Positions 23,802-34,000 of a DNA stretch of 53,152 bases are shown in pieces. The translations under genes were made by a program, and so were the position numbers. How positions within the stretch are numbered: position 1 is the stretch's first letter; each line of letters opens with the position of its first letter. The DNA comes from Myxococcus sp. (lineage in GTDB: Bacteria; Myxococcota; Myxococcia; Myxococcales; Myxococcaceae). The DNA lies in assembly GCA_014879945.1 (NCBI GenBank), contig JACSRE010000207.1, positions 1 to 53,152 on the forward strand, read 5' to 3'. The notes beneath the pieces are model-generated. The model worked only from the letters and a program-made list of their open reading frames with translations. It was not told the DNA's origin and made no database searches.

Positions 23802-24866
23802 ATGAGAGCCCTGTTGCCCCTCGTCGTCCTCACCGCCCTCGTCGGCTGCAAGAAGCCCGAGGCCGCCGCGCCCGAGAAGGCGAAGGCGACCGAGCTGCCG
23901 CCCGTCAAGGTGACGCTCGGCGCCGTCACCGTCGAGAAGATGCCGCGGCTGTTGACGCTGACCGGCAGCGTGATCGCCGATCGGCAGAGCGAGGTCGCGG
24001 CCAACGTCTCGGGCCGCGTCACCGCCACCTACGTCGAGCGCGGCATGCCGGTGAAGGCCGGGCAGCCCCTCGCGGTGGTCGACGCGCGCGCGGCGGGCTT
24101 TCAGGCGGCGGCGGCGACGGCGCAGAGCCAGGCCGCGCAGACCCAGGTCACGCTCGCCAAGCAGGAGTGCGACCGCGCCGACACCTTGTTCTCGCAGGGC
24201 GCCATTCCCAAGGCCGAGTACGAGCGCCTCAAGACGCAGTGCACGGCGCAGCTCTACAACGCGAACGCCGCGCAGGCGAACGCCGACCTCGCGGGCAAGC
24301 TGGCCGGCGACACCGTCATTCGCGCGCCCATCGACGGCGTCATCGGCGAGCGCTACGTCAGCGTGGGCGAGTACGTGCAGCCGCCGACCCGGGTGGCGAG
24401 CGTGTTCTCGGTGAACCCCGCGCGCCTGACCATCAGCGTGCCCGAGCCCGCCATCGGCCGGGTGCAAGAAGGGCAGACGCTCGAGCTCGAGGTGTCGAGC
24501 TGGCCGGAGCGCACCTTCGCGGCGACGGTGCGCTTCGTCAGCCCCGCGCTGCGCCCCCAGACCCGCGACCTCATCATCGAGGCCAGCGCGAAGAACGACG
24601 ACGGGGCGCTCAAGCCGGGCATGTTCGCGACGGTGCAGCTGATGGTCGGGGAAGAGGAGCTGCCGACGGTGCCCGTCGACGCCATCAAGAAGGACGGCAT
24701 GGTGCGGCGCCTCTTCGTCGCGCGAGAAGGGCACGCCGTCGAGATGGTGGTGAAGACCGGCCTGGTGAAGGACGGCCGCATCGCGGTCTACGAGGCGCTC
24801 CCGGTGGGCACGCCCGTCATCGTCAAACCACCGCCCGGGCTGTCCGACGGCGCCGCCATTCAGTGA
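23802..24866 (+). CDS. RND efflux periplasmic adaptor (membrane fusion protein)
   Basis: The 354-residue lipoprotein (LVGC, Cys16) follows the usual adaptor layout: a first beta-barrel and lipoyl strand (LTGSVIADRQSEVAANVSGR), a coiled-coil hairpin (about residues 95-165), and the second lipoyl half (IRAPIDGVIGERYVSVGEYV). It ends with a beta-barrel and membrane-proximal domain (LKPGMFATVQLMV). It bridges the inner-membrane pump and the outer-membrane channel encoded downstream. The hairpin is short, as in adaptors that dock on TolC-type channels tip to tip. It is the second gene of the operon, 12 bp before the pump gene. Confidence 0.9.
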   Translation: MRALLPLVVLTALVGCKKPEAAAPEKAKATELPPVKVTLGAVTVEKMPRLLTLTGSVIADRQSEVAANVSGRVTATYVERGMPVKAGQPLAVVDARAAGFQAAAATAQSQAAQTQVTLAKQECDRADTLFSQGAIPKAEYERLKTQCTAQLYNANAAQANADLAGKLAGDTVIRAPIDGVIGERYVSVGEYVQPPTRVASVFSVNPARLTISVPEPAIGRVQEGQTLELEVSSWPERTFAATVRFVSPALRPQTRDLIIEASAKNDDGALKPGMFATVQLMVGEEELPTVPVDAIKKDGMVRRLFVAREGHAVEMVVKTGLVKDGRIAVYEALPVGTPVIVKPPPGLSDGAAIQ

Positions 24867-24878
24867 GAGGGCACCACC

Positions 24879-27800
24879 ATGCAATGGCTCGCTGAACTCT
24901 GTGTGAAGCGCCCCGTCTTCGCGACGGTGCTGTCGCTCGTCATCCTCGTCGTCGGTGGCGTCTTCTACCGGCAGCTCGGCGTCGACCAGTTCCCGAAGAT
25001 CGACTTCCCCGCGGTCGTCATCGTCACCGTGCTCCCCGGCGCCGCCCCCGAGGACATGGAGACGGACATCTCGGACAAGATCGAGGGCGCGGTCAACACC
25101 ATCAGCGGCATCGACGAGCTGCGCTCCACCTCGTCAGAGGGCATCTCGACGGTCGTGGTGCAGTTCCTCCTCGAGAAGGACATCAACGTCGCCGCGGCCG
25201 AGGTGCAGCAGAAGATCAACTCGGTGCTCCCCGAGCTGCCCAGGGGCATCGACCCCCCCATCGTGCAGAAGTTCGACCCCGACGCGCAGCCGGTGCTCTA
25301 CATCGCCCTGCGCGCCGAGGGGCAGGACGTCAAGGACGTCACCGACATCGCCGACCGCGTGGTGCGCCGCCGCCTCGAGTCGCTCAGCGGCGTGGGGCAG
25401 GTGACGCTCATCGGCGCCCGCAAGCGGCAGATCAACGTGCTGGTGGACCCGGTGAAGCTCAAGGCCCTGGCCATCACCCCGGCCGAGGTCGGCGCCGCGG
25501 TGAACGCGCAGAACATCACGCTCCCGGGTGGCCGGCTGGACACCAGCCGCGACTACCTGACGCTGCGGGTGAACGGGCGCGTGAAGTCGCTCGACGAGAT
25601 GCGGGCCATCGTCGTGCGCAACAGCCAGGGCCGAGAGGTGCGGCTCGACGAGGTGGCGACCGTCGAAGACGGCGTGGAGGACGTGTCGACCGCTGCCCGG
25701 TGGAACGGCGACCCCACGGTGCTGCTGGCCCTGCGCAAGCAGTCGGGCACCAACACGGTGGCGGTCGTCGACACGGTCCGCGCCCGCCTCGCCGACGTCA
25801 AGAAGGAGCTCCCGAAGGGCTACTCGCTCGAGGTGCAGCGCGACGGGTCGGCCGTCATTCGCACCGGCACCGAGGCGGTGACCGAGCACCTCATCCTCGG
25901 CGCGCTCTTCGCCGCCATCATCGTGCTCATCTTCCTCGGCAACGTGCGCAGCACGGTCATCGCCGCGCTCGCCATTCCGACGTCGATCATCGGCACCTTC
26001 GCGTTGATGAAGTTGATGGACTTCACGCTCAACACCATCACGCTGCTGGCGCTGGCGTTAGCCGTCGGCATCGTCATCGACGACGCCATCGTCGTGCTCG
26101 AGAACATCTTCAAGTACGTCGAAGAGAAGGGCTACGACCCGAAGCAGGCCGCCGTCGCCGGCACGCGCGAGATCGGCCTGGCGGTGCTCGCCACCACGCT
26201 CTCGCTCATCGCCGTCTTCCTGCCCATCGCCTTCATCTCGGGCATTCCCGGCCGCTTCTTGCGCAGCTTCGGCGTCACCATGTCGTTCAGCATCGCGGTG
26301 TCGCTGTTCGTCAGCTTCACGCTCACCCCGATGCTGGCGGCCTATTGGCTGAAGAAGAAGCAGCAGGGCGACCACCGCAAGTCGATGCTCGAGCGCCTGG
26401 TGGACGTCGGCTACCGGCCGGTCGAGCGCGGCTACGGCAGGGTGCTGGCCTTCGTGCTGCGGCACCGGTGGATCGTGCTCATCGCGTCGATCGCCTCGCT
26501 GGCCTCGATGGGGCCGCTGGGCAAGGCCGCGCGCAAGGGCTTCCTGCCCATCGACGACCGCGCCCAGTTCGAGGTGGTGGTGCGGCTGCCCGAGGGCCGC
26601 AGCGTCGCCTCGTCGGAGCTCGTCGGGGAGCGCGTGGCCCGTCAGATTCGAGCGCTGCCCGAGGTGACCGCGACCCTGGTGACGGTGGGCGACGACGCCT
26701 CACGCACCCCCAACCTCGCGCGCATCTACGTGAAGCTGGTGCCCCCCGACCAGCGCGTCATCACCCAGAACGAGCTCAAGGGCGTGGTGCGAGAGACCAT
26801 CATCTCGAAGCTGCCGAAGGACCTGCGGGTGACGGTGGCCGACGTGAACGAGTTCGGCGGAGGCCAGGCGACCGCGCGCATTCAGTACCTGCTCGCCGGG
26901 CCCGACCTGAAGCTCCTCACCGAGGCCAACGAGCGGGTGCTGGAGAAGCTGCGGAAGATCCCCGACGCGGTCGACGTGGATTCATCGCTCATCGTCGGCA
27001 AGCCCGAGCTGGGCGTGAGCATCGACCGGCAGCGGGCCGCCGATCTCGGGGTGCAGGTCAGCGACGTCGCGCAGGCGCTCCAGCTGCTGGTCGCGGGCCA
27101 GAAGGTCTCTTCCTACGCAGAGGGCGGCGAGCAGTACGACGTGCGGCTGCGCGCCCTGCCGGTGTACCGGTCGAACGAAGACATGCTGCAGTTGTTGACG
27201 GTGCCCAGCCGCAAGGTGGGGCTCGTCTCGCTCTCTGACGTGGTGCGCTTCGAGCCCGGCACCAGCCCCGCGTCGATCTTGCGGTTCCAACGAGAGCGGC
27301 AGGTGACCTTCCTGGTCAACGGCAAGCCGGGCGCGAACGAGGGAGCCATCGGCGACGCGGTGCTGTCGATCCTCGAAGACGAGGTGCGCGCGCTCCCGCG
27401 GGGCTTCTCGGCGCGGCCTCAGGGCCAGACGAAGATCATGAAGGAGGTCGCCCAGAGCTTCCTCTTCGGCCTGCTGGCGTCGATGCTCTTCATGTACCTG
27501 ATCCTCGCGGCGCAGTTCGAGTCGTGGCTGCACCCGGTCACCATCCTCATCTCGCTGCCGCTGACCCTGCCGTACGCCATCCTCTCCATCATCCTCTTCG
27601 ACCAGGCGCTCGACCTCTACTCGGGGCTCGGCATCTTCGTGCTGTTCGGCGTGGTGAAGAAGAACGCGATTCTGCAGATCGACCACACCAACCAGCTGCG
27701 TGAGGCTGGCAAAGGGCTGCTGGCGGCGGCCGGGCGCATCGTCGAGCGCGGCCAGGCGTGGAGCGCCACCCGGGGCGAGCTGCACGAGCTGCTCGACGCC

Positions 27801-28220
27801 GAGCTCGGCGCGCACGAGCTCGACCGCGCGCTCGCGAAGGCCCGGCCCGATGACCCGGCCAGCGTCAAGCGGCAGCTCGAGAAGGCGTGGCGCTTCAAGG
27901 CCATCTTGAAGGGCAACAAAGACCGCCTGCGCCCCATCTTGATGACCACCCTCGCCTTCGTGGCCGGCATGATCCCGCTCGTCACCTCGAAGGGCATCGG
28001 GGCCGGCTACAACCGGGCGACCGCCGGCGTGGTGGTGGGAGGCCAGACCCTGTCGCTGGTGCTGACGCTGCTCGCGGTGCCGGTGGCGTACTCGTACTTC
28101 GACGACATCGTGTTGTTCTTCAAGAAGTACCGCGCGGGCGACAGTGAGGTCGAGCTGTCGTCGGCCGACACTGGCGAGCACGACGCGCACGCGCCGCTCG
28201 CGGGGGAGGTCTCGAAATGA
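24879..28220 (+). CDS. RND efflux pump, AcrB/HAE1 family
   Basis: The 1113-residue inner-membrane pump exports hydrophobic compounds using the proton gradient. It shows the family start (MQWLAELCVKRPVFATVLSL), the porter-domain segments FPKIDFPAVVIVTVLPGAAP and GVGQVTLIGARKRQINV, and the proton-relay aspartate pair in VGIVIDDAIVVLENI. It also has the second-half repeat LRPILMTTLAFVAGMIPL. Length is slightly above the usual 1030-1050. The excess is a charged helical insert of about 65 residues near 945-1010, in the cytoplasmic loop before that last motif. Its stop overlaps the TolC-like gene start by four bases (ATGA). Confidence 0.92.
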   Translation: MQWLAELCVKRPVFATVLSLVILVVGGVFYRQLGVDQFPKIDFPAVVIVTVLPGAAPEDMETDISDKIEGAVNTISGIDELRSTSSEGISTVVVQFLLEKDINVAAAEVQQKINSVLPELPRGIDPPIVQKFDPDAQPVLYIALRAEGQDVKDVTDIADRVVRRRLESLSGVGQVTLIGARKRQINVLVDPVKLKALAITPAEVGAAVNAQNITLPGGRLDTSRDYLTLRVNGRVKSLDEMRAIVVRNSQGREVRLDEVATVEDGVEDVSTAARWNGDPTVLLALRKQSGTNTVAVVDTVRARLADVKKELPKGYSLEVQRDGSAVIRTGTEAVTEHLILGALFAAIIVLIFLGNVRSTVIAALAIPTSIIGTFALMKLMDFTLNTITLLALALAVGIVIDDAIVVLENIFKYVEEKGYDPKQAAVAGTREIGLAVLATTLSLIAVFLPIAFISGIPGRFLRSFGVTMSFSIAVSLFVSFTLTPMLAAYWLKKKQQGDHRKSMLERLVDVGYRPVERGYGRVLAFVLRHRWIVLIASIASLASMGPLGKAARKGFLPIDDRAQFEVVVRLPEGRSVASSELVGERVARQIRALPEVTATLVTVGDDASRTPNLARIYVKLVPPDQRVITQNELKGVVRETIISKLPKDLRVTVADVNEFGGGQATARIQYLLAGPDLKLLTEANERVLEKLRKIPDAVDVDSSLIVGKPELGVSIDRQRAADLGVQVSDVAQALQLLVAGQKVSSYAEGGEQYDVRLRALPVYRSNEDMLQLLTVPSRKVGLVSLSDVVRFEPGTSPASILRFQRERQVTFLVNGKPGANEGAIGDAVLSILEDEVRALPRGFSARPQGQTKIMKEVAQSFLFGLLASMLFMYLILAAQFESWLHPVTILISLPLTLPYAILSIILFDQALDLYSGLGIFVLFGVVKKNAILQIDHTNQLREAGKGLLAAAGRIVERGQAWSATRGELHELLDAELGAHELDRALAKARPDDPASVKRQLEKAWRFKAILKGNKDRLRPILMTTLAFVAGMIPLVTSKGIGAGYNRATAGVVVGGQTLSLVLTLLAVPVAYSYFDDIVLFFKKYRAGDSEVELSSADTGEHDAHAPLAGEVSK

Positions 28221-29503
28221 GGACGATGACGTGGGTGGTGCTGGTGGCGGCCTCGCAGGCCGTCGCGCAGCCGAAGACGCTGAAGGACTTCCTGGCGAGC
28301 GCCGACGAGCAGAACCTCGAGCGGCGCATCTCACTCGAGCAGCGCCAGCGTGCCGAGGCCGAGTTCCGCGCCGCGTGGTCGGGCCTGCTGCCGTCGCTGT
28401 CGGCGAGCGCCACGTGGACGCACAACCAGTTCGAGGCGGTGGCCAACTTCCCCAACCCGGCCACCGGCGCGGTGACGAAGCTCATCATCCTGCCGGCCGA
28501 TCAGTTCGACGCCGTGGTGCGCCTCGACGTGCCGCTCATCGACACCACCCGCTGGTTCCGCGCGCTCGCGGCCGACACCGCGCAGACCTCTGCGGCCGAG
28601 CGTGAGCAGCTGACGCGCGACCTCGTGCGGCGGCAGGTGGTGGGCGCCTACTACGGCTACGCCGCGGCGCTGGCGGTGCGCGCCTCGGCGAAGAAGTCGG
28701 TGGGCGTCGCCGAGGCGCAGCTGAAGTTCATCGACGTGCGGGTGGGCGCCGGTTCGGCCACCGAGCTCGAGCAGCTGCGGGCGAGGGCCGAGGTGGCCCG
28801 CAACCGGCAGACCCTGGCCGACGTCGAGAGCCTCGTGGCGACCACGCGCCGCACCCTGCGCACGGTCTCGTTCCTCGAGCCGCCCGTCGAGGTCGCGATG
28901 CCGACCGATGACCTGCACGCCGAGGGCACCGCCGAGTCGTTCGAGGCGCGGGTCGCCGAGCTGCCCACGGTGAAGGCCGCCGACCTCGACGCGGCGGCCG
29001 CCGACAAGCTCGCCACCGCCTCGCGCCTGGCCCTGGTGCCCATCGTCAGCGGCCAGTTCACCCAGCGCTTCACCAACGCCACCGGCTTTCAGAACCAGTC
29101 GGCCGTCTACAACGCCGGCATCGGGCTCCAGTGGCGCCTCGACGTGCCCACCTTTCAGAACATGAGCGTGCAGGCCTCGGCGGCGTCGACGGCGAAGCTG
29201 GCGGCCGAGCGCTCGCGGCTGCAGGTCAGAGATCAGATCTTCCAGGACTGGAACCGCCTCGAGGCCGCGCGTCAGAAGGCCGAGCTGGTGCAGGCGCAGG
29301 TGGCGGCGGCGGAGCGCGCGGCGCAGGTGGCGAGAGACCGCTACGCCGTCGGCGCGGCCACGCAGGTCGACGTGATTCAGTCGGAGCGCGACCTCTTCGG
29401 CGCCGAGGTGGCGCAGATTCAGGCGCGCACCGAGCTGGGCACCGCGCGCGCGTCGTTGCGGCTGAGCGCGGGGCTGCCGCTCTTCCCCGAGGAGCCGCGG
29501 TAG
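28217..29503 (+). CDS. TolC-type outer-membrane efflux channel
   Basis: The 428-residue product has a Sec signal (VVLVAASQAVAQ) and two outer-membrane efflux protein repeats (about 25-215 and 235-425) with long helices. Examples are AEAQLKFIDVRVGAGSATEL in the first and AAQVARDRYAVGAATQVDVI in the second, the second matching the conserved RYxxGxxxxxDVL pattern. Three copies would form the channel-tunnel for the adaptor and pump encoded just upstream. The signal ends in AVAQ without a lipobox cysteine, so it is not a lipoprotein, unlike many OprM-type channels. The ATGA overlap with the pump gene implies coupled translation. Confidence 0.9.
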   Translation: MRTMTWVVLVAASQAVAQPKTLKDFLASADEQNLERRISLEQRQRAEAEFRAAWSGLLPSLSASATWTHNQFEAVANFPNPATGAVTKLIILPADQFDAVVRLDVPLIDTTRWFRALAADTAQTSAAEREQLTRDLVRRQVVGAYYGYAAALAVRASAKKSVGVAEAQLKFIDVRVGAGSATELEQLRARAEVARNRQTLADVESLVATTRRTLRTVSFLEPPVEVAMPTDDLHAEGTAESFEARVAELPTVKAADLDAAAADKLATASRLALVPIVSGQFTQRFTNATGFQNQSAVYNAGIGLQWRLDVPTFQNMSVQASAASTAKLAAERSRLQVRDQIFQDWNRLEAARQKAELVQAQVAAAERAAQVARDRYAVGAATQVDVIQSERDLFGAEVAQIQARTELGTARASLRLSAGLPLFPEEPR

Positions 29504-29521
29504 GCGCTCGGCAGGCGGGCC

Positions 29522-29543
29522 ACGTCAGCACGGCCGGTGACGT
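29522..29543. terminator. Inverted repeat between convergent genes
   Basis: ACGTCA-(10 bases)-TGACGT lies between the end of the TolC-like gene and the end of the DUF6882-like gene. The stem is short and the loop long, so a terminator role is only possible. Confidence 0.2.
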
Positions 29544-29968
29544 CAGCTCGGCGGCTCCCGCAACGCGAAGAAGATGAAGCCGGCGTCGGTGCGGTCCACC
29601 AGCACCGCGTTGGCCCCCAGCAGGCGACCGGCGACGGCCAGGCACTCGTTGCCGCTGGCCAGGCCGCCGGTGTTCGACGGCTCGGTGAGGAGCGGAATGC
29701 CGTTGGCTTCTCCGAAGGCCCGCACCTGCTCGAGGCCCGTCTTCCCTTCGGAGGGAATCGACTCGTCGTCCCACGCCCAGCGAAAGGTGTCGCCCGACAT
29801 GGTGCCCACCGTCACCAGGGGAAACCGCGTGCCCTTGATGACCAGCTGGCTCTGCGTCAGGTCCCAGTCGAAGCGGTCACCGGGGCCGAGGCCGTAGCGC
29901 GTTCGCAGGGCGCGCGTGCGCGACGCCATCAATGTTGCCGCCTCGCGGCTCCAGCCCGCCCAGTCCAT
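29543..29968 (-). CDS. DUF6882-like protein
   Basis: The 141-residue soluble protein has no signal peptide. The segment FDWDLTQSQLVIKG, followed by VTVGTMSGDTFRWAWDDESI, matches the DUF6882 pattern (a strand pair, then G-x-x-x-x-x-x-W-x-W-A-W-like text and a helix). Proteins with this domain are scattered across bacteria and are often found alone. Their function is unknown, though some resemble immunity proteins. The neighbours are convergent with the TolC-like gene and do not suggest a partner toxin. There is no clear ribosome-binding site before the ATG. Confidence 0.7.
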   Translation of the reverse strand: MDWAGWSREAATLMASRTRALRTRYGLGPGDRFDWDLTQSQLVIKGTRFPLVTVGTMSGDTFRWAWDDESIPSEGKTGLEQVRAFGEANGIPLLTEPSNTGGLASGNECLAVAGRLLGANAVLVDRTDAGFIFFALREPPS

Positions 29969-30106
29969 CGGGCAAGTGTAACCCGCGACCTGCGGCGGCG
30001 ACCTACATTCGGTCCCGCTGGAACGGGCGAGTCGCGAAAAAGGCGACGGCCGGAGCAGGTCTCCCCCGCGCCGGCCGCCGCTCGCTTCAGGTCGCTGACG
30101 CCCGCC

Positions 30107-30514
30107 TCAGCGTCGAGCAGGGGGCGCGCGCCCCTGCGCTTCCTGGGCGCCCGGCCCGCCCGTCGCCGGCAGCTCGGCGCCGCCGTTCGCCACGCGCGTC
30201 ACCGACAGCGTGGTGGGGCCCGAGACCGTCAGGTGCCCCTTGAGCTTCTCGAACTTCTTCTTCCCGAAGCCCTTCACCTTCATCAGGTCTTCGGTCTTCG
30301 CGAAGGGCGTCTTCGCGCGGTGCTCCATGATGCGCGTCGCCGCCTTCTCGCCGACGCCGGGCAGCTGATCGAGCTGCGCCTTCGTCGCGCTGTTGAGGTT
30401 GAGCTGCCCCGACATCTGCAGCTTCGTCTTCGACTTCTTCGCGGCGAGCGCCTCGCCCGACATGGCCAGGAACGCCACCGCCACCACCGCCACCACCTTC
30501 GTCGCCGTCTTCAT
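30107..30514 (-). CDS. ComEA-like secreted helix-hairpin-helix protein
   Basis: The 135-residue product has a signal peptide (VVAVVAVAFLAMSGEALA) and one ComEA-type HhH domain (about 38-95). The domain reads LNLNSATKAQLDQLPGVGEK, then AATRIMEH and the second hairpin VKGFGKKKFEKLK. ComEA binds incoming double-stranded DNA during natural transformation. Here the domain follows the signal almost directly, and the last 30 residues are low-complexity Gly/Ala/Arg. DNA binding in the periplasm is likely. A competence role would fit the presence of ComF at 5614 but is not shown. An SD-like GGAG lies about nine bases before the ATG. Confidence 0.85.
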   Translation of the reverse strand: MKTATKVVAVVAVAFLAMSGEALAAKKSKTKLQMSGQLNLNSATKAQLDQLPGVGEKAATRIMEHRAKTPFAKTEDLMKVKGFGKKKFEKLKGHLTVSGPTTLSVTRVANGGAELPATGGPGAQEAQGRAPPARR

Positions 30515-30589
30515 GTCTCTCTCTCCGTCGTGCTGCGTTGTGTTGGTTCGACTTCGTTCACTTCGTCTCGCTGCGACTGCTGCGCTTCG

Positions 30590-30823
30590 TCAGGCCGCGA
30601 CGCCTTCGGACGCCTGCGACGGCCGCCCCTCGGCGTCGCGCTTGTCCACCGCCTCGCGGACGTGGAGCTTCCCGTCGAGCGGCAGCACGTCGAGGTACAC
30701 GTTGAAGCTGCCGTCGCGGTTCACCCACGCCGACCCCGCGCGCACCCAGACCGACGTCACCTTGCCGTCGCCCGCCTTCGTCTCCTTGATGCTGAACACC
30801 TGGTACCGCTTGCCCGTCACCAT
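30590..30823 (-). CDS. Small conserved hypothetical protein
   Basis: The 77-residue soluble protein reads WVRAGSAWVNRDGSFNVYLD then VLPLDGKLHVRE. This pattern occurs in many short proteins of myxobacteria and other Deltaproteobacteria (three to four strands, no signal, no known function). A G-rich site (GGGGGGCGGGG) lies just before the ATG. The preceding 179 bp up to the next gene carry nothing I can support. Confidence 0.7.
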   Translation of the reverse strand: MVTGKRYQVFSIKETKAGDGKVTSVWVRAGSAWVNRDGSFNVYLDVLPLDGKLHVREAVDKRDAEGRPSQASEGVAA

Positions 30824-31002
30824 CCCCGCCCCCCGTCTTCGCCGGCCTCATTGCCGACGCGGGTGTCCAGAGCAGCGCGCGTGCCACGGGTGGATCAGCC
30901 GTTGACGACAGCGATTGAGCGACGTTGGGCTGGGGCCCCGGCATCTGCTCGAAGAGACGAGCGTGGACGCTCCAGGGGGCTCTCGGTGCGTGAGAAGCGG
31001 CC

Positions 31003-34000
31003 TCAGGGCACGCGCGTCGTCTGGTTCGGCAGGGCGTCGATGACGGTGGGCTCGACCGCGCCCTCGTCATCGGCGTCGCTGATGGGCAGCACGAAGACCG
31101 ACCACTTCCCCGGCGGCAGGCCCTCGACGCGGGTGGCGCCGGTGGCGATGAGGGTGATGACGTTGGTGTGCCGCGCGCGGCAGAAGGACGCCGCCGAGTC
31201 GCCGCCGAGGGCTGCGCGCGCAAGCGGCGGCTGGGCGCCCTGCAACAGCACCACCCGGCCCGGGAGCAGCGAGCGGGTCTCGAGGGTGGCGCCGCCGACG
31301 ACGGGGCCGAGCACGACGGGGCCCGGGTTCGCCGTCGCCTGCGCGGTGACGGCCCACTCGGTGCCGATGAGGCCCGAGAGCTCGACCGACACGCAGTACG
31401 CGCCGTCCGGGACGCCCGCCTTCGAGAACTGCCCGCGCTCGTCGGTCAGCACGAACTCGTTCACCGTGTCGGACGACACGAAGACGCTGCGGGCGCCCGC
31501 GGGCCGGCCCGGCGCTCCGAAGACCTGGCCCTGAAGCCGGCCGCCCGCCGGCTTCAGGGTGAGCTGGAGCGCCTCGCCGAACCGGCCGCGGGCGACCTTC
31601 GCCTCGATGGGCACGAAGCCGTCTCGGCGGGCCTTCACCACCGTCTCTTCGTCGAGGAAGGGCTGGAGCGAGCAGCGGCCCTCGGCGTCGGTGCTGCAGG
31701 TGCCGCCGCCCTCACCCGGCTGCGCCGCCGCCACCTTCGCGCCCTCGAGGGGCTTGCCGTCGTCGCTCACCACCACCACGCGCAGCGCGAGGCCCTTCGC
31801 GAGCACCACGTCGCCCAGCTCGACGACCGCCTGGTCGACCTTCACCACCTTCGTCGTCGGCACGTAGCCCTCGGCGGCCACGCGCACCGAGTCACTCGCG
31901 CCGTAGGCCGCCACCTCGAAGCGGCCGTCGTCCGCGGTGAAGTCGGAGCCGTCGACGCGGAACCGTCGCACCGGGCGCCCCGCCTCGTCGACGACGCGGC
32001 CCTTCACCACGCCGCCCTGGCGCTCGAGCGTCACCTCGAGGCGGTCGCCCCGGCTCGCCAGTTGCTCCAACTCGGCGAAGCCCGGGGCCGAGATGTCGAG
32101 CTTCACCTTCGAGAGCGGGAGCCCGCGCACCTCGAAGCGGCCGTCGGCGTCGCTGAAGACCTCAGAGGGGAAGAAGCGCAGCGCCTGGTCCATCCGGCCT
32201 TGAACGGCGTCGAGCAAGACGGCCTTGAGCGCCGCCTTCTCGTCGGCCGGGTCCCACCGGACGCTCGCGCCCGCCACCGGCTGCCGCTTCTGGTCGCGAA
32301 TGACGCCCGAGAGGTCGACCTTCGCGTCGACGGTGATGACGAGGCCAGCGTGGTGCGCGCCCGGCTGGAGCACCACCGGCTCCGACGGCGTCGAGGGCAG
32401 CGACGCGCCGTTGACCACCAGCACCCAGCGGCCGGCGAGCAGGCCCGTCACCTCGAAGGCGCCGTCGAGGTCGGTGGTGCTGGACGCCGCCCCGCCGCCT
32501 TCGAGCTCGCGCAGCAGGTCGTCGAGCACGCCCGGCACCGCCTTCACCCGGGCGCCGGGCACCGGCTTGCCGGCCCCGTCGACGACCCGGCCCGAGATGG
32601 TGCCGCCTGCGTCGAGCACCACCGTCACCGCCTTCGCCGGCAGCGTCAACGGCCGCTCGCTCTGGCGGTAGCGCGGGTGTGACACCACCAGGGCGTAGGT
32701 GCCCGCGGGCTGGTGCAGGGTGAAGCGCCCCGCGGCGTCGGTCGCGGCCGTCTCGCTGGCGCCGCCTGACTGGAGCGACACAAGGGCGTTCGCGACGGGC
32801 GCGCCGTCGGCGTCGAGCACCGTGCCCTCGGCCGTCACCTCGCAGCGCACCTTGAGCATCACCGTGGCGTCAGCCGCGGCGAGCTGGAGCGCGGTGGAGC
32901 GCTCGGCTTCACACCCCTCGACCAGCGGCCGCGGGGTGACCGAGGCGCCCGGCTCGAGCAGCTCGGACTCGAAGCGGCCCTGCGCGTCGGTCTCGACCGG
33001 GGGCGGCGGCCCCAGGCCCGTCACGCGGCCGATGCGCGGCTGCCCCTTCTCGTCGATGACGACGCCGCGCACGCGCACCCCGGGCCGCAGGCGCACGTCG
33101 AGGCGCTGCTGGCCTCCCGCTCTCGCGATGACCGAGGCCGTGCCCACGGCCGCGCCGGCGGTGACGCGCACCCGCACCGACTCCCGAGGCGTGAGCCCGC
33201 CTCGACGGAGCTCTCCCTTCTCGTCGGTGGCGCCGGCGAGCTCGCCGTTGAGGTGCACCTCGGCGTTGGGCACCGGCGCGTCGTTCAGCACGGCGCGCAC
33301 CACCAGCGCGAAGGGGTCCTCCACGGTGAGCACGACGGGGGCGCCGAACTCGACGCCGCGCACCAGCGCCGTCGGCTCCCGGCCCGGGGCCGCGATGACG
33401 AAGGTGGCCGAGCCCGCCGGGAGCGAGGTGGAGAACCTGCCGGCTTCGTCGGTCTGCACGTCGCGCACCTGCAGGGCGGGGGTGGAGTAGGCCAGCACGC
33501 GCGCGTTGGGGAGCGGCCCGCTGGCGGTGCGCACCACGCCGGTGAAGGCCAGGGGCGCGACGACCTCGAGCGCGGTGGCTCCGCCGGCCTGCAGCAGCAG
33601 CACCTCACGCTGGGGGCGCGCGAGCCGGCCGTCCGCGTGCTCGGCCCAGACGAAGGGCGGCAGCGGCAGCGTCAGCCCGCAGACCGCGAAGGTGCCGTCG
33701 GCCGCCGTCGGCGCGCTCTTCTCGGCGAGCAGCAGGCCCGCGCGCGGGTTGGCCAGCAGGGCGGCGAGGCCCTCGGGGCAGCGGCAGCCGCGACAGGCAC
33801 ACGGGCCGGTGACCGAGAGGGTCGCGTTGGGGAGCGAGACTGACATTCCCGCGACGGGCTCGCCGCGGTCGAGCACCTGGCCGCGGAGGCACAGCGAGGG
33901 GGCGGCGGCGGCGGGCGTCACCGGCACCTTCGTCTTCGCGCGCTTCGGCGCGGCCACGGGCGCGCGGCTGGCCTCGGCCTCACGCAGCCGCTGGTGCTCG

